Shown here piece by piece: positions 25,924 to 34,183 of a stretch of 64,000 nt of DNA. The position numbers and the translations under genes are program-made. The notes below the pieces were generated by a model that had not been told where the DNA came from, searched no databases, and saw only the letters and a list, made by a program, of their open reading frames with translations. Source of the DNA: Candidatus Oscillibacter excrementigallinarum (GTDB lineage Bacteria > Bacillota > Clostridia > Oscillospirales > Oscillospiraceae); NCBI GenBank assembly GCA_019118245.1, contig DWZJ01000005.1, forward strand, positions 1 through 64,000, in the 5' to 3' direction. How positions within the stretch are numbered: position 1 is the stretch's first letter; every line of letters starts with the position of its first letter.

Positions 25924-26045
25924 AAATTAGGAATTAGGAGTTAGGAATTGATGTGTTCCGCCGCAGGCGGAACGATTTCAAATTGTCCGGCTCCGCCGGA
26001 CACCAAAATTTCTAATTCCTCATTCCTAACTCCTAATTCCTAACT
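25924..26045 (-). repeat. Palindromic heptad-end repeat, copy D
   Basis: AATTAGGAATTAGGAGTTAGGAATT, hairpin GTTCCGCCGCAGGCGGAAC, hairpin GTCCGGCTCCGCCGGAC, then AATTTCTAATTCCTCATTCCTAACTCCTAATTCCTAACTG. It abuts the dapA ribosome site AAAAGGAG. Confidence 0.92.
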
Positions 26046-26064
26046 GAAAAGGAGCGTGTCATCT

Positions 26065-26952
26065 TTGAAAAAGCCTCTCTTCACCGGATCCGGCGTGGCC
26101 GTCGTCACGCCCTTTACCAAGGAGACCGTGGACCTCCCCACGTTGGGGAAGCTGCTGGACTTTCAAATGAAAAACGGCACTGACGCCATCATCGTCTGCG
26201 GCACCACCGGCGAGGCCAGCACCATGAGCTACCGGGAGCGGATGCGGACCATCGAGTTCTGCGTGGACCACGTGGACGGGCGGCTGCCGGTGATCGCCGG
26301 CACCGGCTCCAACTCCACGGAGAACGCCCTGGCCCTGTCCCGGGATGCGGAGCGGGCCGGGGCCGACGGGCTGCTGGTGGTGACGCCCTACTACAACAAG
26401 GCAAGCCAATCCGGGCTCATCCGCCACTTCCAGGTGATCGCCGACGGGGTGGATGTGCCGGTGGTGCTGTACGACGTGCCCTCCCGCACCGGGGTCACCA
26501 TCGCGCCGGAGACCTACGCGGAGCTGGCGAAGCACCCCAACATCAACGGCGTCAAGGAGGCGGGGGGCAACTTCTCCAACATCCAAAAGACCCGGAACCT
26601 GTGCCCGGAGGACTTCACCATCTGGTCCGGCAACGATGACGAGACGGCGGCCATCTGCATGCTGGGGGGCAAGGGCGTCATCTCCGTGGTGGCCAACGTC
26701 CTGCCGGCGGAGATGCACCACTTGACGGAACTTTGCCTGCGGAACGACTTCGCCGCCGCCGGGAAGCTGCAGCTGGAGCTGAAGGATTTCTGCGACGCCA
26801 TGTTCTGCGACGTGAACCCCATCCCCGTCAAGACGGCCATGAACCTGCTGGGCTGGGACGTGGGCCCCCTGCGCCTGCCGTTGTGCGCCCCATCGGAGGC
26901 GGGGCTGGAGAAGATCAAGGCCGCGCTGGAGCAGCAGGGACTGCTGGTGTAA
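26065..26952 (+). CDS. dapA: 4-hydroxy-tetrahydrodipicolinate synthase
   Basis: DapA condenses pyruvate with aspartate semialdehyde in the DAP/lysine pathway. The 295-aa aldolase-type barrel has GTTGEAST (about residue 46), TPYYNKASQ, VLYDVPSRTG (Tyr136) and the Schiff-base lysine in NGVKEAGGN (Lys164). The TTG at 26065 is the likely start because AAGGAG then has 10-nt spacing; the GTG at 26056 used by the track is only one base from that site. It works with the preceding asd and also supplies dipicolinate precursors for spores. Confidence 0.95.
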   Translation: MKKPLFTGSGVAVVTPFTKETVDLPTLGKLLDFQMKNGTDAIIVCGTTGEASTMSYRERMRTIEFCVDHVDGRLPVIAGTGSNSTENALALSRDAERAGADGLLVVTPYYNKASQSGLIRHFQVIADGVDVPVVLYDVPSRTGVTIAPETYAELAKHPNINGVKEAGGNFSNIQKTRNLCPEDFTIWSGNDDETAAICMLGGKGVISVVANVLPAEMHHLTELCLRNDFAAAGKLQLELKDFCDAMFCDVNPIPVKTAMNLLGWDVGPLRLPLCAPSEAGLEKIKAALEQQGLLV

Positions 26953-26961
26953 CGAGAAAAC

Positions 26962-26993
26962 GCGAGGCGGGAGTTCCCGCCTCGCCGTTTTTT
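26962..26993 (+). terminator. Terminator of dapA
   Basis: GCGAGGCGGGA and TCCCGCCTCGC with a TTTTTT tail, convergent with the next gene's stop codon. Confidence 0.85.
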
Positions 26994-28206
26994 ATGCGGT
27001 TTCCGCCGCCTGCCGGGCAGCTGTCCGGACCCGCTCCAGGTTCTCCAGGTTTTCCAGGAGAGAGCGGGTCTCGTCATAGGGGCAGAATGCGTCCCAGAGG
27101 TCCATGTCCAGCCGGAACGCCGCCCCGCTGCCGCCGGTGCGGAATTCCCCGTCCTCCGTGGAGAGCAGCAGGGTGCTCCGGTCCAGATAGCCGTGGACTT
27201 CCTCCAGGAAATCCGCCAGGGCGGCGGCATTGAGATGGTGCCCCTCTCTGCCGAAATTGAGGTCCCAGGTCACGGCGCTCTCCCTCAGGACCTGTTCTGC
27301 CGGCTCATTGCTGGCGGGAGAAATGATGTAGGGATGGAACAGCCGGTAGGTGTACTCCCCCCAGCCCTGCCACATCTCCGGCTCGTATTGCAGCAGGTAG
27401 TCCTGGCCGTCGATCTGGCAGGCAAACACGCTGGTCCAGCCGGGATGGGACCAGTGGGCCGTCGTGCTCCACAGTTCGGTGCCCTCCTGGCGGGTGATCC
27501 GCAGCTCGTACCAGGCCGGGCGCACATCTCCATCCGGAGCTTCCACTGTCACCAGTTCCGTGGTCTCCGGCACACCATCGTGGTCAAAGTCGTAGTCCTC
27601 CGAGAGAATCTCGGTTGTCTCCTCCAGCACGGAGCCGGTGAGTTGGCCGCTCTCGTCTGTCAGCAGAGAACAGCAGTATGTATGCGCTTCCTCCCCTTCG
27701 CCCCGGCCTAAAGCCACCTCTAAGCTGCTGTCTCCCCTCCACCGGGCCCAGTCCTCCGGGAAAAAGATGTACTCCGGGATGGGGCTGCCGTCCGGTAAGG
27801 TAAAGTCCCAGTCCGTCCAGGTCTGGGTGTCCACGATCTTTAATCCGCTCTGGGTACGGGTGGAGTACGCCAGGGCCAGGAATCGGCCGTCCGGGGACCA
27901 GGCGGCCCTCTGGGTCAGCTGGCCCGGCATCTGCCACAGCACCCGCCCGGTGGGCACCTCCGTGATCTGGATAGACTCCGGCACAATCCATCCGCTGACG
28001 TACTGATCCGTCCGGCCCGCCGTGGCCACCTGCATCTGCCCGGAGGCGGTCTCCCCTTCCACCTGGGCCAGCGGCGTGGCCTCCAGAAGCGCCCGGTACT
28101 CCGCCGTCTCCCTCTGCTGTGCCGCCATTTTGGGGTACTCCACTCCCACTGTCACCGCCGTGACCACCGCCAGGGCCAACATGCCCGCCAGTCTCCCCTT
28201 TTCCAT
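26992..28206 (-). CDS. Membrane-anchored or exported protein with propeller-like repeats
   Basis: The 404-aa protein has an N-terminal hydrophobic helix (LAGMLALAVVTAVTVGVEY) and an outer domain. That domain contains a WD40/Tol-type blade motif (AAWSPDGRFLALAYSTRT) and an FG-GAP-like calcium loop (DYDFDHDGVPETTELVTVE). No enzyme motif is visible. The ATG at 28206 is preferred to the track TTG at 28236 because GGGGTGG precedes it. It is preceded by an overlapping terminator and promoter, so it seems a monocistronic surface protein of unknown role. Confidence 0.7.
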   Translation of the reverse strand: MEKGRLAGMLALAVVTAVTVGVEYPKMAAQQRETAEYRALLEATPLAQVEGETASGQMQVATAGRTDQYVSGWIVPESIQITEVPTGRVLWQMPGQLTQRAAWSPDGRFLALAYSTRTQSGLKIVDTQTWTDWDFTLPDGSPIPEYIFFPEDWARWRGDSSLEVALGRGEGEEAHTYCCSLLTDESGQLTGSVLEETTEILSEDYDFDHDGVPETTELVTVEAPDGDVRPAWYELRITRQEGTELWSTTAHWSHPGWTSVFACQIDGQDYLLQYEPEMWQGWGEYTYRLFHPYIISPASNEPAEQVLRESAVTWDLNFGREGHHLNAAALADFLEEVHGYLDRSTLLLSTEDGEFRTGGSGAAFRLDMDLWDAFCPYDETRSLLENLENLERVRTAARQAAETA

Positions 28207-28210
28207 AAAA

Positions 28211-28253
28211 GACCACCCCGCAAGCTGTTTTGGCAACAGTTTACAGGGTGGTC
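28211..28253 (-). terminator. Terminator-like hairpin between the ABC-F gene and the propeller-like gene
   Basis: Minus-strand GACCACCC...GGGTGGTC with an inner CTGTT-GCCAAA-ACAG helix, followed by TTTT directly before an ATG. On the plus strand the same hairpin is followed by CTTTCTT. It probably stops read-through from the ABC-F gene. Confidence 0.6.
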
Positions 28254-28267
28254 CTTTCTTATGTCAA
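28238..28267 (-). promoter_or_regulatory. Promoter overlapping the hairpin
   Basis: Minus-strand TTGACA, an 18-bp spacer and TAAACT. The left arm of the hairpin lies in the spacer, so transcripts from this promoter would lack that arm and escape termination. Confidence 0.55.
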
Positions 28268-28285
28268 CTACAAACCGGTAACAGT

Positions 28286-29911
28286 TCAGCCCCTCACCCG
28301 GGCCAGCATCTCGTCCCGGGCGCCGGAGATATACTCGTCATAGGTGCACATCTTGTCAATGAGCTTGCCGTCCACGAACTCCATGATCCGGTCCGCGATG
28401 GTCTGGACGAACTCGTGGTCGTGGCTGGCGAACAGGACCACGCCCTTGAAGTCGATGAGGCCGTTGTTGACGGCGGTGATGGACTCCAGGTCCAGGTGGT
28501 TGGTGGGCTGGTCCAGCACCAGGGCGTTGGACCCGAACAGCATCATCCGGGACAGCATACACCGGACCTTCTCGCCGCCGGAGAGGACCTTGACGGGCTT
28601 GTACACGTCGTCGCCGGAGAACAGCATCCGGCCCAGGAAGGACCGCTTGAAGGACTCGGTGTTCTCCTCCGCGTTGTCGGCGGTGTACTGGCCCAGCCAG
28701 TCCACCAGGTTCAGGTCGCAGTCGTTGAAGAAGGCGGAGTTGTCCAGGGGGAAGTAGCTGGTGGTGATGGTGGTTCCCCACTTGAAGGTGCCCGCGTCCG
28801 GCTCCAGCTCCCCCATCAGGATCTTGAACAGCGTGGTGGTGGCGATCTCGTCCTCCCCCACGAAGGCGATCTTGTCCCCGCGGTTCACCCGGAAGCTGAC
28901 GTTGTCCAGCACCTTCCGGCCGTCCACGGTCTTGGTGAGGCCCTCCACCGCCAGAATCTCCTTGCCCGGCTCCCGGTCCATCTTGAAGCCCACAAAGGGA
29001 TAGCGGCGGGAGGAGGCGGGCATCTCCTCCACCGTCAGCTTGTCCAGCAGCTTCCGGCGGGCGGTGGCCTGCTTGCTCTTGGACTTGTTGGCGGAGAAGC
29101 GGGAGACGAACTCCTGGAGCTCCTTGATCTTCTCCTCCTTCTTCTTGTTCTGGTCCCGGATCAGCCGCTGCATCATCTGGCTGGACTCGTACCAGAACTC
29201 GTAGTTGCCCACGTACATCTTGATGCCGCCGTAGTCCACGTCCACGATGTTGGTGCACACGGTGTTCAGGAAGTGGCGGTCGTGGCTCACCACGATAATC
29301 AGGCTCTCGCAGTCCAGGATGAAGTCCTCCAGCCACTGGATGGCCTGGATGTCCAGGTGGTTGGTGGGCTCGTCCAGCAGGATGATGTCCGGCTTGCCGA
29401 AGAGGGCCTGGGCCAGCAGCACCTTCACCTTCTCCTTGGCGGTCAGGGTGCTCATCTCGCTGTACAGGATGTCCTCGGACAACCCCAGGCCCTGGATCAG
29501 GCGGCTTACGTCGCTCTCCGCCTCCCAGCCGTCCATGTCGGCGAACTCCGCCTCCAGCTCGCTGGCCTTCACGCCGTCCTCGTCGGTGAAGTCCTCCTTG
29601 GCGTAGAGGGCGTCCTTCTCCTTCATGATGTCGTAGAGCCGCTGGTTGCCCATGATGACCGTGTCCAGCACGGTGTACTGGTCGTACTGGAAGTGGTCCT
29701 GCTTCAAAACGCTCATCCGCTGGTCCTTGGAGATCACCACCTCGCCGGTGGTGGGCTCCAGGTCCCCGGAGAGGATCCGCAGGAAGGTGGTCTTCCCCGC
29801 GCCGTTGGCACCGATGATGCCGTAGCAGTTGCCAGGGGTGAATTTCAGGTCCACGTGCTTGAACAGGGTCTGTCCGCTGAAATTGAGACTGACGTCGTTG
29901 ACTGTGATCAT
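28286..29911 (-). CDS. ABC-F family ATPase (YkpA/YbiT-like)
   Basis: The 541-aa soluble protein has two ATPase domains and no membrane part, typical of ABC-F proteins that act on the ribosome. Domain 1: Walker A GANGAGKTTF, LLDEPTNHLD. The linker (about 240-310) is charged and helical. Domain 2: signature LSGGEKVR and VLDQPTNHLD. The first signature is degenerate (LTAKEK) and the second Walker A reads GEDEIATTTL without the usual lysine, a pattern I associate with this subfamily. A translation-factor role is more likely than antibiotic resistance. Confidence 0.88.
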   Translation of the reverse strand: MITVNDVSLNFSGQTLFKHVDLKFTPGNCYGIIGANGAGKTTFLRILSGDLEPTTGEVVISKDQRMSVLKQDHFQYDQYTVLDTVIMGNQRLYDIMKEKDALYAKEDFTDEDGVKASELEAEFADMDGWEAESDVSRLIQGLGLSEDILYSEMSTLTAKEKVKVLLAQALFGKPDIILLDEPTNHLDIQAIQWLEDFILDCESLIIVVSHDRHFLNTVCTNIVDVDYGGIKMYVGNYEFWYESSQMMQRLIRDQNKKKEEKIKELQEFVSRFSANKSKSKQATARRKLLDKLTVEEMPASSRRYPFVGFKMDREPGKEILAVEGLTKTVDGRKVLDNVSFRVNRGDKIAFVGEDEIATTTLFKILMGELEPDAGTFKWGTTITTSYFPLDNSAFFNDCDLNLVDWLGQYTADNAEENTESFKRSFLGRMLFSGDDVYKPVKVLSGGEKVRCMLSRMMLFGSNALVLDQPTNHLDLESITAVNNGLIDFKGVVLFASHDHEFVQTIADRIMEFVDGKLIDKMCTYDEYISGARDEMLARVRG

Positions 29912-30001
29912 ACGCGTTTCCTTGTTTCCTCTTTCGTGATTTCGTATTTCATGGAGGCAGCAGGCGCTGGAAACGCCTGCTGTCTGCCAATGATCCGGTT
30001 T

Positions 30002-31399
30002 TCAGCCCTCTTCCGCGATCTTGCGGCCCATGAGGGTGCCCATGACGGAGGCCATCATCAGGCCCCGGGTCCAGCCGGAGCTGTCGCCCAGGCAGTGGAG
30101 GCCCTGGAGGCTGGTGTTGAAGTCGGTGTCCATCTTCACCCGGTTGGAGTAGAACTTCAGCTCCGGGGAGTACAGCAGCGTCTCATAGGCGGCGAAGCCC
30201 GGCACCACGTAGTCCATGGCCTGGATGAAGTTGATGATGTTGATCATGGCCCGGTAGGGCATGGCGGCGGTGATATCGCCGGCCACGGCGTCCGGCAGGG
30301 TGGGCCGGATGTTGGACTGGGCCAGCTCCTTCTGCCAGGTGCGCTTGCCGTCCAGGATGTCGCCGAACCGCTGGACCAGGATCTGGCCGTTGGCCAGCAT
30401 GTTGGTCAGCTCGCCCACCTTCTGGGCGTAGGCGATGGGCTGGTTGAAGGGGATGGAGAAGTTGTGGGAGCACAGGATGGACAGGTTCGTGTTGTCGCTC
30501 TTCAGGTCCTTGTAGGAGTGGCCGTTCACCACCGCCAGGTTGTTGTCGTAGTTCTCCTGGCTGACGAAGCCGCCGGGGTTCTGGCAGAAGGTGCGGACCT
30601 TGTTCTTGAAGGGCTTGGGATAGCCCACCAGCTTGGACTCGTACAGCACCCGGTTCACCATCTCCATGACCTCGTTGCGGACCTCCACCCGGACGCCGAT
30701 GTCCACGGTTCCGGGGGCGTGGGCGATGTTGTGCTCGGCGCAGAGCTTCTCCAGCCAGTCGGCGCCCCGGCGACCGGTGGCCACCACAGTGTGCTTGGCG
30801 TAGATCTCCAGATCCGTCTTGCCGTCGGAGATGGCGACGCCCTTGCACACCTCGTCCTCCAGGATCAGGTTGCTGCACTCATAGCCGAAGTACATCTCCA
30901 CCCCGTGCTCCTGTAAGTACCGTTCAATGGCCAGATAGATGCCCTGGGCCTTCTCGGTGCCCATGTGGCGGATGGGGCAGTCCACCAGCTTCAGTCCCGC
31001 CTGGATGGCCCGGCGGCGGATCTCCTTCCGCTCCTCCTCGTGGCCCAGGCCCTCGATGTGCTCGTCCGCGCCGAACTCCAGGTAGATCTTGTCAGCGTAG
31101 TCGATGGTCTCCTGGGCCAGGTCCGCCCCGATCAGGGTGGGCAGGTCGCCGCCCACCTCATAGCTGAGGGAGAGCTTGCCGTCGGAGAAGGCACCGGCGC
31201 CGGAGAAGCCGGTGGTGATGTGGCAGTAGGGCTTGCAGTTCACGCACTTCTTGGTCTTGTCCTTGGGGCAGTGGCGCTTTTCCACCGGCTGCCCCTTTTC
31301 CACCATGATGATCTTCTGATGGCTGCCCTTCTTGATCATCTCCAGGGCGGTGAAGATACCGGCGGGGCCGGCGCCAACGATGACAACGTCTGCGTTCAT
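30002..31399 (-). CDS. NAD(P)/FAD-dependent oxidoreductase (COG2509 type)
   Basis: The 465-aa flavoprotein begins with the dinucleotide motif VVIVGAGPAGI and has the cysteine segment KCVNCKPYC with GFSGAGAFSDGKLSLS typical of this uncharacterised dehydrogenase group. VVATGRRGADWL and the C-terminal GLHCLGDSSGWTRGLMMASVMG close the FAD site. The substrate is unknown. The start ATG follows AGGAGAG. It lies 22 nt after the U32 gene, so mltG, the U32 gene and this gene form one operon. Confidence 0.88.
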   Translation of the reverse strand: MNADVVIVGAGPAGIFTALEMIKKGSHQKIIMVEKGQPVEKRHCPKDKTKKCVNCKPYCHITTGFSGAGAFSDGKLSLSYEVGGDLPTLIGADLAQETIDYADKIYLEFGADEHIEGLGHEEERKEIRRRAIQAGLKLVDCPIRHMGTEKAQGIYLAIERYLQEHGVEMYFGYECSNLILEDEVCKGVAISDGKTDLEIYAKHTVVATGRRGADWLEKLCAEHNIAHAPGTVDIGVRVEVRNEVMEMVNRVLYESKLVGYPKPFKNKVRTFCQNPGGFVSQENYDNNLAVVNGHSYKDLKSDNTNLSILCSHNFSIPFNQPIAYAQKVGELTNMLANGQILVQRFGDILDGKRTWQKELAQSNIRPTLPDAVAGDITAAMPYRAMINIINFIQAMDYVVPGFAAYETLLYSPELKFYSNRVKMDTDFNTSLQGLHCLGDSSGWTRGLMMASVMGTLMGRKIAEEG

Positions 31400-31421
31400 A
31401 GTCTTCTCTCCTCGTTTCTCC

Positions 31422-32651
31422 TCATTTGGCTGACAGGTCCACCCTGCGGCGCACCAGGGAATCCGGCGGCACCGCCTTGGGGAGATCCATAAAAAATTTC
31501 ATCTGTGGGTTGCGGGGCTCCTCCAAGGGCTCCCCCGCCTCGTCCCGCATCTCCGGCACGGTCATGGAGAAGGGGCGCAGGTCCGGGCCCACGATCTCCA
31601 CCGTGTCCCCGGTCCGGAACTTGTTCCGCAGGGACAGCGTGGCGTGTCCGGCGCTGTCGCACTCTGTCACCACCGCCGCCACCTGCCACTCCCGCACATA
31701 GCGGGAGGTGGCGTAATACTGGCCCGGCGGGCCGTAGTAGAAGCCGGTGGAGTAGGGCCGGTGGCTCACGTGCTCCACCTCGTCCCGCCAGACCGGGTCC
31801 ATGGGCTCCCCGGCCGCCGCCGCGTCCAGGCAGTGGCGGTAGGCGCCGGTGACGATTGCCGCGTAGTAGGCGGATTTGGCCCGCCCCTCGATCTTCAGGC
31901 TGGAGAGGCCCGCGTCGCACAGGTCCCCCAGGTGGTCGATCATGCACATATCCCGGGAGTTCAGGATATAGGTGCCCTGCTGGTCCTCGAACACCGGGAA
32001 GTACTCCCCCGGCCGCTTCTCCTCCATCAGGGCGTACTGGTACCGGCAGGGCTGGGCGCAGGCGCCCCGGCTGGAGTCCCGGCCCGTCATATAGTTGGAG
32101 AGCAAACACCGGCCGGAGTAGCTGACGCACATGGCGCCGTGGACGAAGGCCTCGATCTCCAGGCCCGCCGGGGTCTTGTCCCGGATGGTCCGGATCTCCT
32201 CCAGACTCAGCTCCCGGGCCAGGATGACCCGGCTGGCCCCCAGATCGTACCAGGCCCGGGCGGTCTCGTAGTTGCAGATGCTGGCCTGGGTGGAGATGTG
32301 CCGCTGGCACTTGGGGGCGTACTTCCCCGCCAGGGTGAAGGCCCCCAGGTCCGCCACGATCAGGGCGTCCACCCCGGCGTCGTGCAGCCGCTCCAGGTGC
32401 TCCGGCAGGCGGGACACCTCGTCGTTCCGGGGCATGGTGTTGATGGTGCAGTGGACCCGGACGCCGTGGTCATGGGCAAAGGCCACCGCCTTCGGCAGCT
32501 CCTCGTCGGAGAAGTTCCCGGCAAAGGCCCGCATCCCGAAGCTCTCCCCCGCCAGATACACCGCGTCCGCGCCGTAGCGCACTGCCATTTTCAGACGCTC
32601 CATGTCCCCCGCCGGAGCCAGCAGCTCCGGCTTGTTCCGTTTAACCGCCAT
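31422..32651 (-). CDS. Peptidase U32 family protein (TrhP/YegQ-like)
   Basis: The 409-aa protein has the U32 signature EAFVHGAMCVSYSGRCLLSNYMTGRDSSRGACAQPCRY. The starting LLAPAGDMERLKMAVRYGADAVYLAG and the cysteine set match members now tied to tRNA U34 5-hydroxylation (TrhP) rather than proteolysis. The C-terminal part carries a beta-barrel domain. It overlaps the end of mltG by 11 nt, implying coupled translation. Confidence 0.88.
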   Translation of the reverse strand: MAVKRNKPELLAPAGDMERLKMAVRYGADAVYLAGESFGMRAFAGNFSDEELPKAVAFAHDHGVRVHCTINTMPRNDEVSRLPEHLERLHDAGVDALIVADLGAFTLAGKYAPKCQRHISTQASICNYETARAWYDLGASRVILARELSLEEIRTIRDKTPAGLEIEAFVHGAMCVSYSGRCLLSNYMTGRDSSRGACAQPCRYQYALMEEKRPGEYFPVFEDQQGTYILNSRDMCMIDHLGDLCDAGLSSLKIEGRAKSAYYAAIVTGAYRHCLDAAAAGEPMDPVWRDEVEHVSHRPYSTGFYYGPPGQYYATSRYVREWQVAAVVTECDSAGHATLSLRNKFRTGDTVEIVGPDLRPFSMTVPEMRDEAGEPLEEPRNPQMKFFMDLPKAVPPDSLVRRRVDLSAK

Positions 32652-33816
32652 ATTCGCTGCTGTTCACGAAGGCGTTGTGCTCCGCCAGGGTGGTGGAGAA
32701 GTGGTGGAGCCCGTCGGTGCCCAGGGCGTAGTAATAGTAGTCCGTGCTGTTGGGGTTCAGGGCCGCGTCGATGGAGGCCAGGCCCGGGTTGGAGATGGGC
32801 GTGGGGGGCAGTCCCGCGTTCTGGTACAGGTTGTAGGGGGAGTCGGTCTGCATGTCCGCGCTGGTGATGGGGCCCGTGTGGTCCGGCAGCGCGTAGAGCA
32901 GGGCCGCATCGATCTGCAGCAGGCCGTAGGTCCCCTGCCGGTCGCCGGGGCCCTCCAGCCGGTTGTAGATGACGGAGGCGATGTTGGCCTGGTCGGTGCC
33001 GTCGGTCTCCTCCTCGATCAGGGAGGCGATGGTGATGATCTCCCGCAGGGAGTAGTCGGATGCCTCCACCTGGGCCATCCGGTCCTCGTCCATCCGGCTG
33101 ACGAAGTTCCGAAGCAGCCGGTCCAGGGCGTCCTCCGGGTTGTGGCCCACATAGAACTCATAGGTGTCCGGGAAGAGGAAGCCCTCCAGCCGGCTCAGGT
33201 CCTCGGAGTCGTTGTCGATGAAGTCGTAGTCAAAGTCGCCGGTCTGGGCGGCCTCCGTCAGGGCCTCTTCCGTGTTGACGCCCTTCTCCGCCAGCAGGGC
33301 GATGGTCTGCCGGACGGTGTAGCCCTCCGGGATGGTGACGGTCACCGTCTCGGCGCTGAGGTTGCCGGAGGAGCTGTGCATCCCGGCGATGAGGGCGTGG
33401 TAGTCCATATCGGTGTTCAGGGTGTAGGTGCCGATGCCCACGTCGTCGCTGGCGCCGGTGACGGCGGCGAACAGCCGGAAGAACCACTTGTACTTGATGA
33501 GCCCCGCGTTCTGGAGCTTGTCGGCGATGGAGCCCATATCGTCCTCGGCGGTCACCTCGATGGTGATGTCCTGTGTGGACGGGATGTCACGGCTGAAAGC
33601 GAACAGATCGCTGGCCAGCAGCCAGCCCACCCCCGCCAGGATGGCGGAGGCCACAAGCACGCAAAGGATATACAGGATCGGGTTGATCCGGCGGCGCCTG
33701 CGCCGGCGCTGCTGGGGCGGACGGTGCTGCTGCCCGCCCCCCGTCTGCCCCGCCCGGCTGCGGCGCACCTGGGAAGAATCCCAGCTGGCGGTATCTCCAT
33801 TTTTGAAATCAGACAT
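32641..33816 (-). CDS. mltG: Endolytic transglycosylase MltG
   Basis: MltG cleaves nascent glycan strands in the outer face of the membrane and sets their length. The 391-aa protein has a basic Arg-rich cytoplasmic head, one membrane helix (ILYILCVLVASAILAGVGWLLA), a LysM-like part and the YceG domain. That domain has the catalytic glutamate in TIASLIEEET and the motifs GLLQIDAALLYAL and SPYNLYQNAGLPPTPISNPG. The ATG at 33816 (MSDFKNGD) has GGAGG 6 nt before; the longer track start is not supported. Confidence 0.93.
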   Translation of the reverse strand: MSDFKNGDTASWDSSQVRRSRAGQTGGGQQHRPPQQRRRRRRRINPILYILCVLVASAILAGVGWLLASDLFAFSRDIPSTQDITIEVTAEDDMGSIADKLQNAGLIKYKWFFRLFAAVTGASDDVGIGTYTLNTDMDYHALIAGMHSSSGNLSAETVTVTIPEGYTVRQTIALLAEKGVNTEEALTEAAQTGDFDYDFIDNDSEDLSRLEGFLFPDTYEFYVGHNPEDALDRLLRNFVSRMDEDRMAQVEASDYSLREIITIASLIEEETDGTDQANIASVIYNRLEGPGDRQGTYGLLQIDAALLYALPDHTGPITSADMQTDSPYNLYQNAGLPPTPISNPGLASIDAALNPNSTDYYYYALGTDGLHHFSTTLAEHNAFVNSSEYGG

Positions 33817-33962
33817 AGGAACCTCCATGTTTTTCCCCGGCAAGGGCTGCCGGAACGGTCTGCGGACGCGGGGAAAGTTCGCCGCGTCCTGAATTTTTTC
33901 CGCGGCCAGGCCCCATTTGGAGGGCGCGGCGCATAGAATGGTCTCAAAGCGAGGTGACAAGT

Positions 33963-34124
33963 ATGTGCTTCAACAACGGAAACAACAACTGCTCCTGCCT
34001 GTGGCTCATCATCATCGTGGTGCTGATCTGCTGTTGCTGCGGCAGCGGGAACGCCTTCGGCGGCAGCAGCTGCGGCTGTGGCTGCGGATGCGGCAATGAC
34101 AACTGCGGCAACGGCTGCTGCTGA
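33963..34124 (+). CDS. Small Cys/Gly/Asn-rich membrane peptide
   Basis: This 53-aa ORF (MCFNNGNNNCSCLWLIIIVVLICCCCGSG...CGCGCGCGNDNCGNGCC) is below the track size limit. It has GAGGTGACAAGT before the ATG. A short polar head, a hydrophobic stretch LWLIIIVVLICCCC and a tail with alternating Cys and Gly suggest a membrane-bound, possibly metal-binding or cross-linked peptide, such as a spore or envelope component. It is divergent from mltG. Unknown function. Confidence 0.6.
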   Translation: MCFNNGNNNCSCLWLIIIVVLICCCCGSGNAFGGSSCGCGCGCGNDNCGNGCC

Positions 34125-34183
34125 GCCCTGTGGGAAAGTGGGACGTCACGTCCCATTTTCTCCCCCTCCCGGCGGGACAGCCC

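Noticed and set aside
28022-30916. 964-aa plus-strand ORF opposite the ABC-F and FAD genes
   Set aside because: Antisense shadow; repetitive His/Val/Leu composition.
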